Below the pieces are notes generated by a model. The model was given only the letters and a program-made list of their open reading frames with translations. It was not told the DNA's origin and did no database searches. This document shows positions 1 through 7,019 of a stretch of DNA of 12,370 nucleotides, in pieces. The translations under genes and the position numbers were made by a program. The DNA comes from an uncultured Sphingomonadales bacterium. GTDB lineage: Bacteria > Pseudomonadota > Alphaproteobacteria > Sphingomonadales > Sphingomonadaceae. Every line of letters starts with the position of its first letter. The stretch's first letter is position 1. The stretch lies in contig CAJBSR010000224.1 in the NCBI GenBank assembly GCA_903958285.1, positions 1-12,370 on the forward strand, in the 5' to 3' direction.

Positions 1-147
1 CCTCTTACATGCCGGATACCGGTGATCCTGCAGATCCAACCATGGGGGACCATGCCAAACGGGAAGGTGCCCGAAAAGCCGAGCCCCCGTGTCAAGCACG
101 GGGCGACGGAGGATAAGGTGGAGAGGGATATGGTGGCGCGGACGCCC
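1..147. other. Unassigned left edge, no clear gene
   Basis: This stretch lies downstream of the chorismate mutase stop. On the plus strand a frame is open from the left edge to a TAA at 114-116 and would give about 37 C-terminal residues. On the minus strand one frame is open toward the left edge from an ATG at 53. Neither product resembles a family I know and neither start nor codon use is convincing. In sphingomonads chorismate mutase can sit close to ribosomal protein genes, but no such start is visible here. The only firm structure is the hairpin at 85-103. Confidence 0.4.
85..103. terminator. Hairpin downstream of chorismate mutase
   Basis: A perfect 7-bp stem, CCCCGTG (85-91) with CACGGGG (97-103), closes a 5-nt TCAAG loop. 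It lies 45 bases beyond the minus-strand chorismate mutase stop, so it could end that transcript. No T-run follows on the minus strand, so a classic intrinsic terminator is not proven. It may instead be one of the dispersed hairpins seen elsewhere in the window, which share CTTG/CAAG-type loops. Confidence 0.45.
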
Positions 148-432
148 CTAGCCCCCCTCTTTGATCTTCTGGTGATGCCGGATCACTTCATCGATGATGA
201 AGCGAAGAAACTTCTCCGAAAACTCAGGGTCCAGATTGGCGTCAGTCGCCAAGCGGCGGAGGCGTTCAATCTGCCGTTTTTCGCGGCCACCGTCAGCGGC
301 GGGCAGGCCCGTCTTGGCCTTATGTTCGCCCACGGCCTTGGTAATTTTGAAGCGTTCGGCGAGCATATAGATCACCGAAGCATCAATATTGTCGATGCTC
401 TCACGGTAGCGTTGCAGGGTTTCGTCAGTCAT
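148..432 (-). CDS. Chorismate mutase (AroQ type)
   Basis: This 94-residue all-helical AroQ-class enzyme would convert chorismate to prephenate, the branch step toward phenylalanine and tyrosine, in the cytosol. The length fits a stand-alone monofunctional enzyme. Aligning by eye with the E. coli P-protein mutase domain, the active-site residues appear kept: Arg10, Arg27, Lys38, Asp47, Arg50 and Glu51, and a Gln in the last helix (motif RHHQ). I chose ATG 432 because GGAA lies just upstream and the family usually starts near this Thr-Asp-Glu segment. An upstream in-frame start at 468 would add 12 unlikely residues. The gene diverges from the polyprenyl synthase gene with an 83-nt shared upstream region. 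A pyochelin-type isochorismate pyruvate lyase is related in fold but less likely given no siderophore genes nearby. Confidence 0.9.
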   Translation of the reverse strand: MTDETLQRYRESIDNIDASVIYMLAERFKITKAVGEHKAKTGLPAADGGREKRQIERLRRLATDANLDPEFSEKFLRFIIDEVIRHHQKIKEGG

Positions 433-515
433 TTCATTTCCAGTTTCGCCAAAACGGTTCACTTGCAACTCTGTTCTGCTTGCCTTTGCAAGAAAGCGCC
501 GCCAATGCGCCCCTT
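433..515. promoter_or_regulatory. Divergent promoter region, chorismate mutase / polyprenyl synthase
   Basis: This 83-nt gap separates two divergent genes and must hold at least one promoter each way unless transcription enters from outside. It contains two copies of the self-complementary TTGCAA (463-468 and 486-491) and a small inverted repeat CTTGC-CTTT-GCAAG (479-492). I cannot assign -35/-10 boxes with confidence. Confidence 0.35.
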
Positions 516-1529
516 ATGACGGCTACCGTTCACAGGCTTCCGGGTAAAGAGGTTCCATCGCTGGACCCGATGATGACGCTTGTGGCGTCCGGCATGAATC
601 AGGTCAACGCTGTGATTCTGGATCGGATGCAATCGCAAATCCATTTGATCCCCGAACTGGCCGGTCATCTGATCGCCAGCGGTGGCAAGCGGATGCGCCC
701 GATGCTGACGCTCGCGACCTCGGCGATGCTCGATTATCCGGGCTCCCGCCAATATAAACTCGCGGCATCCGTCGAGTTCATCCACACAGCCACGCTGCTG
801 CACGACGATGTGGTCGACCATTCCGACCTGCGGCGTGGACGCAAGACCGCCAATGTCATCTGGGGCAATTCAGCAAGCGTGCTCGTCGGCGACTTTCTGT
901 TTAGCCGCGCCTTTGAATTGATGGTCGAAGATGGCAGCCTGAAGGTCCTTAAGATTCTGTCCGGTGCCAGCGCCGTCATTTCCGAAGGCGAGGTCAATCA
1001 GCTGACCGCCCAGCGGCAAATTGCGACCACCGAAGACCGCTATCTCGATATTATCGGGGCCAAGACGGCAGCATTATTTGCCGCCGCCTGCCGCATCTCT
1101 GCCGTCATTGCCGAGCGCGATGAGGCGACCGAAATGGCGCTCGATTCCTATGGCCGCAACCTTGGCATCGCGTTCCAGCTGGTCGATGATGCCATCGACT
1201 ATGCGTCGGACGATGCGACGATGGGCAAATCACGCGGCGATGATTTCCGCGATGGGAAAATGACGCTGCCCGTCATCCTCGCCATGGCGCGCGGAAGCGA
1301 CTCCGACCGCGCCTTCTGGAAAGAAGCGATGGAGGGCCGCCGCGTTTCAGACGATGATCTGGCCTATGCCAAGACTCTACTCGATGGCTGCCGCGCTTTG
1401 CCCGACACATTTGAAAAAGCCCGTCTCTATGGCCGGCGCGCTATCGATGCGTTGGGACCGTTCCCGCCATCGACCGCCAAGGCCGCTCTGGTCGAAGCCG
1501 TAGAATTCGCCATCGCACGGGCTTACTAA
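516..1529 (+). CDS. ispB: Long-chain polyprenyl diphosphate synthase (octa/decaprenyl)
   Basis: A 337-residue trans-isoprenyl diphosphate synthase that elongates FPP/GPP with IPP to make the ubiquinone side chain. It has the substrate-binding GGKRMRP segment (about 56-62), the first aspartate-rich motif DDVVD (97-101) and the second, DDAID (224-228), followed by the GKSRGDDFRDGK lysine-rich segment. Residues just before the first DDxxD are small (Thr-Ala-Thr) rather than bulky aromatic, as in enzymes making long chains. Sphingomonads generally contain Q-10, so decaprenyl is the inferred product; the sequence alone does not fix chain length. I prefer ATG 516 (product begins MTATVHRLPG) over the TTG at 480, which lacks a ribosome site and adds 12 atypical residues. 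The gene is convergent with the CDF transporter, with a repeat between the stops. Confidence 0.93.
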   Translation: MTATVHRLPGKEVPSLDPMMTLVASGMNQVNAVILDRMQSQIHLIPELAGHLIASGGKRMRPMLTLATSAMLDYPGSRQYKLAASVEFIHTATLLHDDVVDHSDLRRGRKTANVIWGNSASVLVGDFLFSRAFELMVEDGSLKVLKILSGASAVISEGEVNQLTAQRQIATTEDRYLDIIGAKTAALFAAACRISAVIAERDEATEMALDSYGRNLGIAFQLVDDAIDYASDDATMGKSRGDDFRDGKMTLPVILAMARGSDSDRAFWKEAMEGRRVSDDDLAYAKTLLDGCRALPDTFEKARLYGRRAIDALGPFPPSTAKAALVEAVEFAIARAY

Positions 1530-1544
1530 GGCAGAACTTCTAAT

Positions 1545-1629
1545 CCGTCTGTGCTGAGCCTGTCGAAGCACCGTCCTTTCTGTTCGCCACAAGAACAGGA
1601 CAGCCCTTCGACAAGCTCAGGGCAAACGG
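1545..1629. repeat. REP-like two-hairpin repeat, copy 1
   Basis: An 85-bp element lies between the convergent stops of the polyprenyl synthase and CDF genes. Left arm 1551-1571: stem GTGCT, then GAG, loop CCTGT, CGA, stem AGCAC. Right arm 1603-1623: GCCCT, TCG, ACAAG, CTC, AGGGC. The ends are CCGTCTG (1545-1551) and CAAACGG (1623-1629), near-perfect terminal inverted repeats. It is homologous to copy 2 at 6215-6307 along its whole length, in the opposite orientation. It may serve as a bidirectional terminator or mRNA 3' stabiliser here. Confidence 0.85.
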
Positions 1630-1651
1630 TTGGCGGATAGTCTCGGCTCAC

Positions 1652-2569
1652 TCACCCCGGATCACACCCGTGACAATCAGCATCACCCTGTTCGATCTGA
1701 ACCGTCATATGGTCGATATCAAACCGGTCGTGGAGCATCTCCCCCAGCGCACTCAAAAAGCCGTCGCCCGGAGGACCGTCGGGCATGACGAGGTGCGCGG
1801 TCAGTACAGTTTCCGTCGTGCTGCTGGGCCAGATGTGCAGATCATGCACACGTGCCACGCCGGGTTGGGCTGCCAGCGCGTCAGCCACGGCATCATAGTC
1901 GATCCCTTCGGGCACAGCGCCGAGCGACATCGCCACCGACTTTGAAAGCAGACCATAGGTTTGCCAGAAGATCAGCGCGGCAATCGCAAGGCTCAACACC
2001 GGATCAATCAGGCTCACGCCAGTCCACAAGATCAGCAGCCCCGCAACCACAACGGCGGCTGAGACCGCCGCATCCCCCACCATATGAAGGAAGGCACCCC
2101 GGATGTTGATGTCGCCCTTCCGCCCGCGCGCAAACAGCAAAGCTGTGACGCCATTGATCACGATACCAACCGCAGCCACCGCCATCATCACAGGGCCCGC
2201 CACCGGCTGAGGATCAGCAATCCGTTGGACCGCCTCCAGTGCAATCGCACCCAAGGCCACCATCAGCAGCAGGCCGTTGGCCATCGCGGCGAGGATGGAG
2301 GAACTGCGCAGCCCCCAGGTGAAGCGCTTGGTCGGCGGGCGCGCGGCGAGCTTTGCCCCGCCCCAGGCAATGGCAAGGCCCAATACGTCGGAGAGATTAT
2401 GCCCAGCGTCCGACAGCAGGGCCGTCGAATTTGCCTTCAGGCCATATACCACTTCAACCGCGACGAAGATGAGGTTGAGCGTAATGCCAATGGCAAAAGC
2501 GCGCCCGAAATCGGCATGGTGATGGTCGTGGTGGTGACCATGGCCGTGATGATGATGCGCGCCTGACAT
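1652..2569 (-). CDS. Cation diffusion facilitator, zinc-type (CzcD/ZitB-like)
   Basis: A 305-residue inner-membrane CDF transporter, expected to exchange cytosolic Zn2+ (possibly Cd2+/Co2+) for protons. It has a His-rich N-terminus (12 His within residues 5-18), a probable metal sensor or chelator, then about six membrane helices and a cytosolic C-terminal domain. The transport site is seen as two HxxxD motifs: H57-N-L-S-D61 in helix 2 and H162-M-V-G-D166 in helix 5, the zinc-type pattern. A Cys/His-containing tail (DCHGC) ends the protein. GAGGGAAG lies just upstream of ATG 2569. The gene diverges from hrpB across 75 nt; no metal regulator gene is adjacent, so regulation is unknown. Confidence 0.93.
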   Translation of the reverse strand: MSGAHHHHGHGHHHDHHHADFGRAFAIGITLNLIFVAVEVVYGLKANSTALLSDAGHNLSDVLGLAIAWGGAKLAARPPTKRFTWGLRSSSILAAMANGLLLMVALGAIALEAVQRIADPQPVAGPVMMAVAAVGIVINGVTALLFARGRKGDINIRGAFLHMVGDAAVSAAVVVAGLLILWTGVSLIDPVLSLAIAALIFWQTYGLLSKSVAMSLGAVPEGIDYDAVADALAAQPGVARVHDLHIWPSSTTETVLTAHLVMPDGPPGDGFLSALGEMLHDRFDIDHMTVQIEQGDADCHGCDPG

Positions 2570-2644
2570 GCGGTTCTTCCCTCAGCCTTCCCTTGGCCCA
2601 GCGCACCCGCTAGCAGAAGCCGCTCATGTGATACTAGGACACGA
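2570..2644. promoter_or_regulatory. Divergent promoter region, CDF transporter / hrpB
   Basis: A 75-nt gap between divergent starts holds the upstream signals of both genes. Ribosome sites are visible at both edges (GAGGGAAG on minus, AGGA near 2636 on plus). I see no clear dyad that would mark a metal-responsive operator. Confidence 0.3.
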
Positions 2645-5062
2645 ATGTCGCTTCCCATCCACGCCGTCCTGCCCGATCTGCTCGCGCTGTTGTCGCGACA
2701 GTCGAACGCCGTGCTCGTGGCGCCGCCGGGAGCGGGCAAGACGACCGCGGTTGGCCCTGCCTTGCTCAACGAAGACTGGTGCACCGGCCGCGTCCTTTTG
2801 CTCTCCCCACGTCGTCTTGCGGCGCGGGCAGCAGCCGAGCGCATTGCCGAGTTGAGGGGGGAACCCGTCGGCCAGACAATCGGCTATGCCACACGGATGG
2901 AAAGCCGCCAGTCGGGGGCCACGCGCCTGCTCGTGCTGACCGAAGGCATTTTCCGCAATATGATTCAGGCCGACCCGGAGCTGGCGGGCATCTCAGCCGT
3001 CCTGTTCGACGAAGTGCACGAACGCAGCCTTGATTCCGATTTCGGCCTCGCTTTGGCCCTGGATGCCCAAGCTGGGTTGCGCCCGGACCTCCGGCTGGTT
3101 GCCATGTCGGCGACACTTGATGGCGCGCGCTTCGCCCGACTGCTCGAGGCGCCCGTCGTTGAGAGCGAAGGGCGGATGTTCCCGCTCACGCTGCGGCATA
3201 TCGGACGGCGGGCCGAGGCGCGGATTGAGGATGAGGTGGCTGCCACCATCCGCCGCGCGCTTGCCGAAGAGACAGGCGATCTGCTCGCCTTCCTGCCCGG
3301 TGTCGGGGAGATCGAACGGACGGCAGAGCGGCTGGAGGGCATCGCGGCCCAAGTCCATCGCCTGCATGGCAGCCTTGACCCCGCCGAGCAGCGCGCCGCG
3401 ATCCGCAAAAGCGATGCGCGTAAAGTCATCCTCGCCACCTCCATTGCGGAAACGAGCCTCACCATTGATGGCGTCCGCATCGTCGTGGATTCGGGCCTTG
3501 CCCGCCGTGCCCGATATGACCGCGCCGCCGGGATCGCACGGCTTGTGACCGAACGTGTCAGTCAGGCGGCCGCCACCCAGCGCGCCGGTCGTGCCGCACG
3601 CCAGCAGCCGGGCGTCGCCTATCGCCTGTGGGAAGAAGCCGCGACAGCGGGCCTGCCGCCTTATGACCCGCCCGAAATCTTGGAGGCTGACCTTTCCCCG
3701 TTGCTGCTCGATTGTGCGCTGTGGGGCGTGGCGGACCCGACCCACTTGAGCTGGCTCGATGTGCCGCCGCCCGCTGCCTTGGCCGAGGCGCGGATGCGGC
3801 TTACGGCAATGGACGCACTTGATGCCGATGGGCGCCCGACCGCGCACGGCACGGCCATTGCCCGCCTCCCGATGCCGCCCCGCTTTGCCCATATGTTGCT
3901 TGATGCCGCCACACGCGGGCAGGCGGGGATCGCGGCGGAGGCCGCCGTGCTGCTGTCCGAACGCGGGCTGGGCGGCAGTGACGTCGATCTCGACCGCCGC
4001 CTGTCGCGCTGGAAAACCGAACGCGGCAGAAGGGCTGACGCGGCGCGCAATCTGGCCCGTCGCTGGGCGAAGCTGGCCGGTGGGGAGACTGCGGCCAGTG
4101 ATCCAGATGCACTGGCCGAAGTCATCGCCATTGGCTTCCCCGATCGCGTCGCCAAGCGCCGCGACGCCTCGGGCGAAAACTGGATTAGCGCGGGCGGACG
4201 CGGTTTCCGACTGGACCCCGCCCACCCGCTCGCACGGCGGGATTGGCTCGCCGTCGCCGACATTCAAGGAGTGGCGTCGGGCGCGCGTATTCTCTCCGCG
4301 GTTGAGATTGACCTTACCACCATCGAACGCCTGTTCGCTGACAAAATCCGGACCGGCGCGAATATCCGTTTCGACCCGGCAACAAGCGGCGTGAAGACGG
4401 AGAGCGGGCGACATCTCGGCGCGATCACCATCGCCAAGGGTCAGGACGCCAAGGCCGATCCCGCAGCCATAGCAGCGGCGCTTGTCGAGGGCGTCCGCGA
4501 CCATGGTCTGTCGGTCCTGCGCCTGCCCGACGCTTGTGAACGCCTTCGCGACCGTGCGGGCTGGGCAGGGCTGGAGGCGCTCACCGATGACGCGCTGTTG
4601 GCGACGCTGGACGATTGGCTGGCCCCTTTGCTGTCGGGCAAGCGCCGCCTGACGGACATTGACGAAGGCGCCATGCTCGGCGCGCTCAAAGGGGTGCTCG
4701 GTTGGGAGGGGCAACAGCAGGTCGATCAACTTGCCCCAGCGCACTTTACGTCCCCTGCGGGCACGACCCACGCCATTGACTATGCCGCCGACGCTGGCCC
4801 CACGGCGGAACTGCGCGTGCAGGCGCTGTTCGGGATCGCCGCCCATCCTGTCATTGGGCGCAACAAAGTGCCGCTCGTCCTCTCGCTCACCTCGCCCGCA
4901 GGTCGCCCGATCCAGACCACGCGTGACTTGCCCGGCTTCTGGAGCGGGAGTTGGAAAGATGTCGCCAAGGAAATGCGCGGCGCCTATCCCCGCCATCATT
5001 GGCCCGATGATCCGACGGCGGCGGCCGCGAGTCTCAAGACCAAGAAGAAGCAGGGGTTATAA
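2645..5062 (+). CDS. hrpB: ATP-dependent RNA helicase HrpB
   Basis: An 805-residue DEAH-box family helicase of HrpB type and usual family length. Motif I (Walker A) is APPGAGKTT (26-34); motif II is DEVH (122-125) within DEVHERSLDSD; motif III is MSAT (154-157); motif V region is SIAETSLTIDG (266-276); motif VI is QRAGRAAR (312-319). The second half holds the helicase-associated domain and the HrpB-specific C-terminal domain, ending in a Lys-rich tail. The cytosolic role in RNA metabolism is poorly defined in this family. ATG 2645 has AGGA at a good distance and the product starts directly before the helicase core. It stands alone on this strand, followed by a palindromic element. A 668-codon open frame on the opposite strand (4999-2993) is a GC-codon shadow of this gene. 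Confidence 0.95.
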   Translation: MSLPIHAVLPDLLALLSRQSNAVLVAPPGAGKTTAVGPALLNEDWCTGRVLLLSPRRLAARAAAERIAELRGEPVGQTIGYATRMESRQSGATRLLVLTEGIFRNMIQADPELAGISAVLFDEVHERSLDSDFGLALALDAQAGLRPDLRLVAMSATLDGARFARLLEAPVVESEGRMFPLTLRHIGRRAEARIEDEVAATIRRALAEETGDLLAFLPGVGEIERTAERLEGIAAQVHRLHGSLDPAEQRAAIRKSDARKVILATSIAETSLTIDGVRIVVDSGLARRARYDRAAGIARLVTERVSQAAATQRAGRAARQQPGVAYRLWEEAATAGLPPYDPPEILEADLSPLLLDCALWGVADPTHLSWLDVPPPAALAEARMRLTAMDALDADGRPTAHGTAIARLPMPPRFAHMLLDAATRGQAGIAAEAAVLLSERGLGGSDVDLDRRLSRWKTERGRRADAARNLARRWAKLAGGETAASDPDALAEVIAIGFPDRVAKRRDASGENWISAGGRGFRLDPAHPLARRDWLAVADIQGVASGARILSAVEIDLTTIERLFADKIRTGANIRFDPATSGVKTESGRHLGAITIAKGQDAKADPAAIAAALVEGVRDHGLSVLRLPDACERLRDRAGWAGLEALTDDALLATLDDWLAPLLSGKRRLTDIDEGAMLGALKGVLGWEGQQQVDQLAPAHFTSPAGTTHAIDYAADAGPTAELRVQALFGIAAHPVIGRNKVPLVLSLTSPAGRPIQTTRDLPGFWSGSWKDVAKEMRGAYPRHHWPDDPTAAAASLKTKKKQGL

Positions 5063-5065
5063 GAT

Positions 5066-5202
5066 CTCCCCAATGACTTGCATTGGGGAGGTGGCAGGCG
5101 CGCAAGCGACTGGCGGAGGGGCTACTGGCAGATGCGTCGCTTTCCCCTCCACCACCCGGCAAGCCGGGCGGTCCCCCTCCCCATCGCAAGTCGATAGGGA
5201 GG
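5066..5202. repeat. Composite palindromic element after hrpB
   Basis: A 137-bp intergenic element made of hairpins. The left end is a perfect 10-bp stem CTCCCCAATG (5066-5075) / CATTGGGGAG (5081-5090) with loop ACTTG. The right end is CTCCCCATCG (5177-5186) / CGATAGGGAG (5192-5201), one mismatch, loop CAAGT. Reverse-complemented, the right hairpin closely resembles the left, so the element has inverted hairpin ends like a MITE. Inside are an outer pair GGAGGGG (5115-5121) / CCCCTCC (5144-5150) and a small CCCGG-CAAG-CCGGG hairpin (5155-5168). The left hairpin lies 3 nt after the hrpB stop and could end or protect its mRNA. Elements of this look are scattered in sphingomonad intergenic DNA, from memory. 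Confidence 0.75.
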
Positions 5203-5246
5203 ATAAAAAAGTTGAATCCCCCCGTCGAATCAGGGAAAGGGCGGGC

Positions 5247-5543
5247 ATGACACAGTCAGCTATGAATCAGGCACGCATCGTCCAGAAGGCAAAGAACGCG
5301 ATGCAGTCCGGCCGCTATGGCACCGGCAAATGGGTGTTGGAGTTCGAACCGACCGACGCGCAGCGGGCCGACCCGCTGATGGGCTGGGCCGGATCATCCG
5401 ACACGCGCCGTCAGCTCACACTGGCTTTCCCGACGCTGGAAGCGGCAAAGGCCTATGCCGACAAGAACGGCATCGGCTATCATGTCGTCCCGGCCGCCGA
5501 ACGCGTGCTGAAGCTGCAGGCTTACGCGGATAACTTCCGCTAG
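5247..5543 (+). CDS. ETC complex I subunit (NDUFS4-like accessory subunit)
   Basis: A 98-residue protein of the NADH-ubiquinone oxidoreductase 18 kDa accessory family (NDUFS4/ETC_C1), a peripheral subunit found in alphaproteobacterial and mitochondrial complex I. Family-like segments are ARIVQKAKNAMQSG (9-22), WVLEFEP (29-35), DPLMGWAGSSDTRRQ (42-56), the LTLAFPTLEAAKAYADKNGI segment (57-76, continuing to GYHV at 80) and the C-terminal YADNFR. The start is ATG 5247, preceded by AGGGAAAGGG; the same frame stays open far upstream into hrpB, but that extension is non-coding noise. No nuo genes are nearby, which is usual because this subunit is generally encoded apart from the nuo operon. It is followed by a terminator hairpin. 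Confidence 0.88.
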   Translation: MTQSAMNQARIVQKAKNAMQSGRYGTGKWVLEFEPTDAQRADPLMGWAGSSDTRRQLTLAFPTLEAAKAYADKNGIGYHVVPAAERVLKLQAYADNFR

Positions 5544-5553
5544 AAATCGTCAT

Positions 5554-5573
5554 CCCGAACTTGGTTCGGGTTT
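5554..5573 (+). terminator. Rho-independent terminator after complex I subunit gene
   Basis: The stem CCCGAAC (5554-5560) pairs with GTTCGGG (5564-5570) around TTG and is followed by TTTAGAATT. It begins 10 nt after the TAG stop. The short stem and imperfect T-tail make it a moderate terminator. The hairpin sequence is also a common sphingomonad intergenic repeat. Confidence 0.65.
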
Positions 5574-5585
5574 AGAATTCATTGT

Positions 5586-5657
5586 TCGCGCAGAGACGCA
5601 AAGGGCGCAGAGAAATGATGCCTCCCTCGGCTTTGCGCTCTCTGCGCCTCTGCGCGA
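5586..5657. repeat. Long imperfect palindrome with CGCAGAG units
   Basis: A 72-bp palindrome sits between convergent genes. TCGCGCAGAG (5586-5595) pairs with CTCTGCGCGA (5648-5657), and GCGCAGAG (5605-5612) pairs with CTCTGCGC (5640-5647), leaving a loop of about 27 nt. The sequence is a tandem of CGCAGAG-like units on one arm and their complement on the other. It could act as a bidirectional terminator for the complex I subunit and Nudix genes. Confidence 0.75.
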
Positions 5658-5684
5658 TTCAGAGACGGGCCGGGCTGCCGCCCG

Positions 5685-6191
5685 CTAAACCAGCCCCAAG
5701 AGCATAAGCAACTTGGCATCCATCGCACAGCCCTGCGCCCGCTTGGTCGCCATGAAGTCCGCCACCTCCGCCAGCGGCACGCGGTGGACGGTGATGTTCT
5801 CCCCCTCCACACCGCCGCCGTCACCGGTCTTCACCAGATCATGCGCGCGGACGAAGAAGAAGCTTTCGCTGACCATGCCGGGGGAGGAGTAAAACTCCCC
5901 CACCAGCTCAATGCGTCCGGGACGATAGCCGGTTTCTTCTTCCAGCTCGCGTGCGGCGGCCTCCTCCATCACCTCATTGTCGGTTTCATCGCCGATCAGA
6001 CCTGCGGGGAGTTCAAGGCAGGAGACGCCCAATGGCACGCGATATTGTTCCACCAACAGGACATGCCCGTCCTCAATGGCGAGAATGACCGCCGCCTTGA
6101 TACCGCGCGCGCGGCTCACATACTCCCACGTCCCCTTCGTCTTGGTGGTGATGAAGCGGCCCTGCCAGACGATTTGTTCTTCTTCGTTCAT
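5685..6191 (-). CDS. Nudix hydrolase, ADP-ribose pyrophosphatase-like
   Basis: A 168-residue cytosolic Nudix enzyme. A complete Nudix box, G-x5-E-x7-REL-x-EE-x-GY, spans residues 67-89, with the metal-binding Glu residues in RELEEE. A proline (P104, in SSPGM) lies about 16 residues after the box, the position that marks the ADP-sugar/ADP-ribose pyrophosphatase branch (NudF/NudE-like). The probable reaction is ADP-ribose or ADP-sugar to AMP plus sugar phosphate; the exact substrate cannot be read from sequence. ATG 6191 has only a weak purine-rich stretch upstream (AGAAAGA). It lies downstream of the second TPM gene on the same strand, but a 144-nt gap holding a two-hairpin repeat separates them, so I treat it as its own unit. 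Confidence 0.9.
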   Translation of the reverse strand: MNEEEQIVWQGRFITTKTKGTWEYVSRARGIKAAVILAIEDGHVLLVEQYRVPLGVSCLELPAGLIGDETDNEVMEEAAARELEEETGYRPGRIELVGEFYSSPGMVSESFFFVRAHDLVKTGDGGGVEGENITVHRVPLAEVADFMATKRAQGCAMDAKLLMLLGLV

Positions 6192-6214
6192 TCTTTCTAG
6201 CGGCCTTTCGCCAA

Positions 6215-6307
6215 CCGTTTGCCCTGAGCCTGTCGAAGGGCTGTCCTTTACTGGTCACCGCAATTCAACAGAAAAGAACAGTGCTTCGACAAGCTCAGCA
6301 CAAACGG
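6215..6307. repeat. REP-like two-hairpin repeat, copy 2
   Basis: A 93-bp element between two minus-strand genes, in the opposite orientation to copy 1. Left arm 6221-6241: GCCCT, GAG, CCTGT, CGA, AGGGC. Right arm 6281-6301: GTGCT, TCG, ACAAG, CTC, AGCAC. Its ends CCGTTTG (6215-6221) and CAAACGG (6301-6307) are perfect terminal inverted repeats. The spacer between the arms (6242-6280) is also similar to that of copy 1 read on the other strand. Confidence 0.87.
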
Positions 6308-6335
6308 AGATAAGACGCCCGCGATGCGAAAAGCC

Positions 6336-7019
6336 TCAAAGCTCAATCAGCCGATCCGGCAGCTCATTCCGGTCATCATCGGCCCGCGGGAAGTGTTCCG
6401 CCAGCACCGCCCCCACGTCACGCACGGCGGCCGCCATGCCCTCGGCAATCCGGCCTTCGCGGACATGGGTGATCATATCGACCATGGCATCCCCCCACAC
6501 CTCATTTGGAACCTTCGCGTGGATCGCTTCATCGGCCAGAATCTCGGCGCGGTGTTCGGCGAGCGAGAGGTAGATGAGGATGCCGGTGCGCCCTGTGGTG
6601 CGGCGTTCGGCACCTACCTTAAAGTACCGCACCGCCCGATTGCGCACACGTTGCGATTTGACGACACCCGGCGTCAGTGCCAGCCGCAGCGGACGCCACA
6701 AGAGCAGGAGCCAACTGCCAACGAACTTTCCGATGACGATGGTGAGGGCCAGTTCCAGCACCTCACGCGGTGTCCAGGCAATCGTCCAGCTGCCGAGCAG
6801 CGCCGACACCAAGCCGGTGTAATAATCCGGAAAGACCGTGACCCAACCAAGCGCAAAGATCGCAATGCCAATGGCCCACCAGAGGGCGACATCGGCATAC
6901 CCATCTGAATGATCCGCGATGATCGTGACGATCTCGCCACTCGTATACGCCTCGGCATCATGGACGGCCTGGCTGATGCGGGCATGTTCGCTATCGGAGA
7001 GAGTTGCTTGCACGGCCAT
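6336..7019 (-). CDS. Membrane TPM-domain protein (COG3762-like)
   Basis: A 227-residue protein with the TPM domain apparently split by membrane helices. The N-terminal part is soluble (about 1-42), two or more hydrophobic segments lie at about 45-67 and 85-112, and the second TPM-like half follows (GRTGILIYLSLAEHRAEILAD, split here as GRTGILIYLS then LAEHRAEILAD). The function of this family is not established. The start ATG at 7019 overlaps the stop of the upstream TPM gene by one base (TGATG) and has GGGGAG upstream, so the two are probably translationally coupled. A longer in-frame start at 7145 would encode an Arg/Trp-rich string that is only the shadow of the upstream gene's Gly-rich tail. 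It is the last gene of the lemA operon. Confidence 0.82.
   Translation of the reverse strand: MAVQATLSDSEHARISQAVHDAEAYTSGEIVTIIADHSDGYADVALWWAIGIAIFALGWVTVFPDYYTGLVSALLGSWTIAWTPREVLELALTIVIGKFVGSWLLLLWRPLRLALTPGVVKSQRVRNRAVRYFKVGAERRTTGRTGILIYLSLAEHRAEILADEAIHAKVPNEVWGDAMVDMITHVREGRIAEGMAAAVRDVGAVLAEHFPRADDDRNELPDRLIEL

Noticed and set aside
11..103. Fragments like a cobalamin riboswitch (CCGGATACCGG, GGGAAGGTG, GCCCCCG)
   Set aside because: The B12-box-like piece comes before, not after, the core-like pieces on the plus strand, the other conserved segments are missing, and no cobalamin gene follows.
3..116. Possible C-terminal end of a plus-strand gene ending at the TAA 114-116
   Set aside because: Only about 37 residues with no recognisable motif; codon use is weak and it overlaps the hairpin at 85-103. 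It cannot be supported or excluded within this window.
463..491. Two TTGCAA palindromes as a regulator-binding site
   Set aside because: TTGCAA is short and self-complementary, one copy also occurs near 8565, and no known regulator can be tied to it from sequence alone.
2993..4999. Open frame of 668 codons on the minus strand opposite hrpB
   Set aside because: It lies fully antisense to a gene with all helicase motifs in order; such long mirror frames are expected in GC-rich genes with strong third-position bias. The product matches no family I know.
4659..5246. N-terminal extension of the complex I subunit frame overlapping the hrpB 3' end
   Set aside because: The extension overlaps hrpB in another frame, is Arg/Pro-rich junk, and runs through the palindromic element; ATG 5247 has a good ribosome site and matches the family N-terminus.
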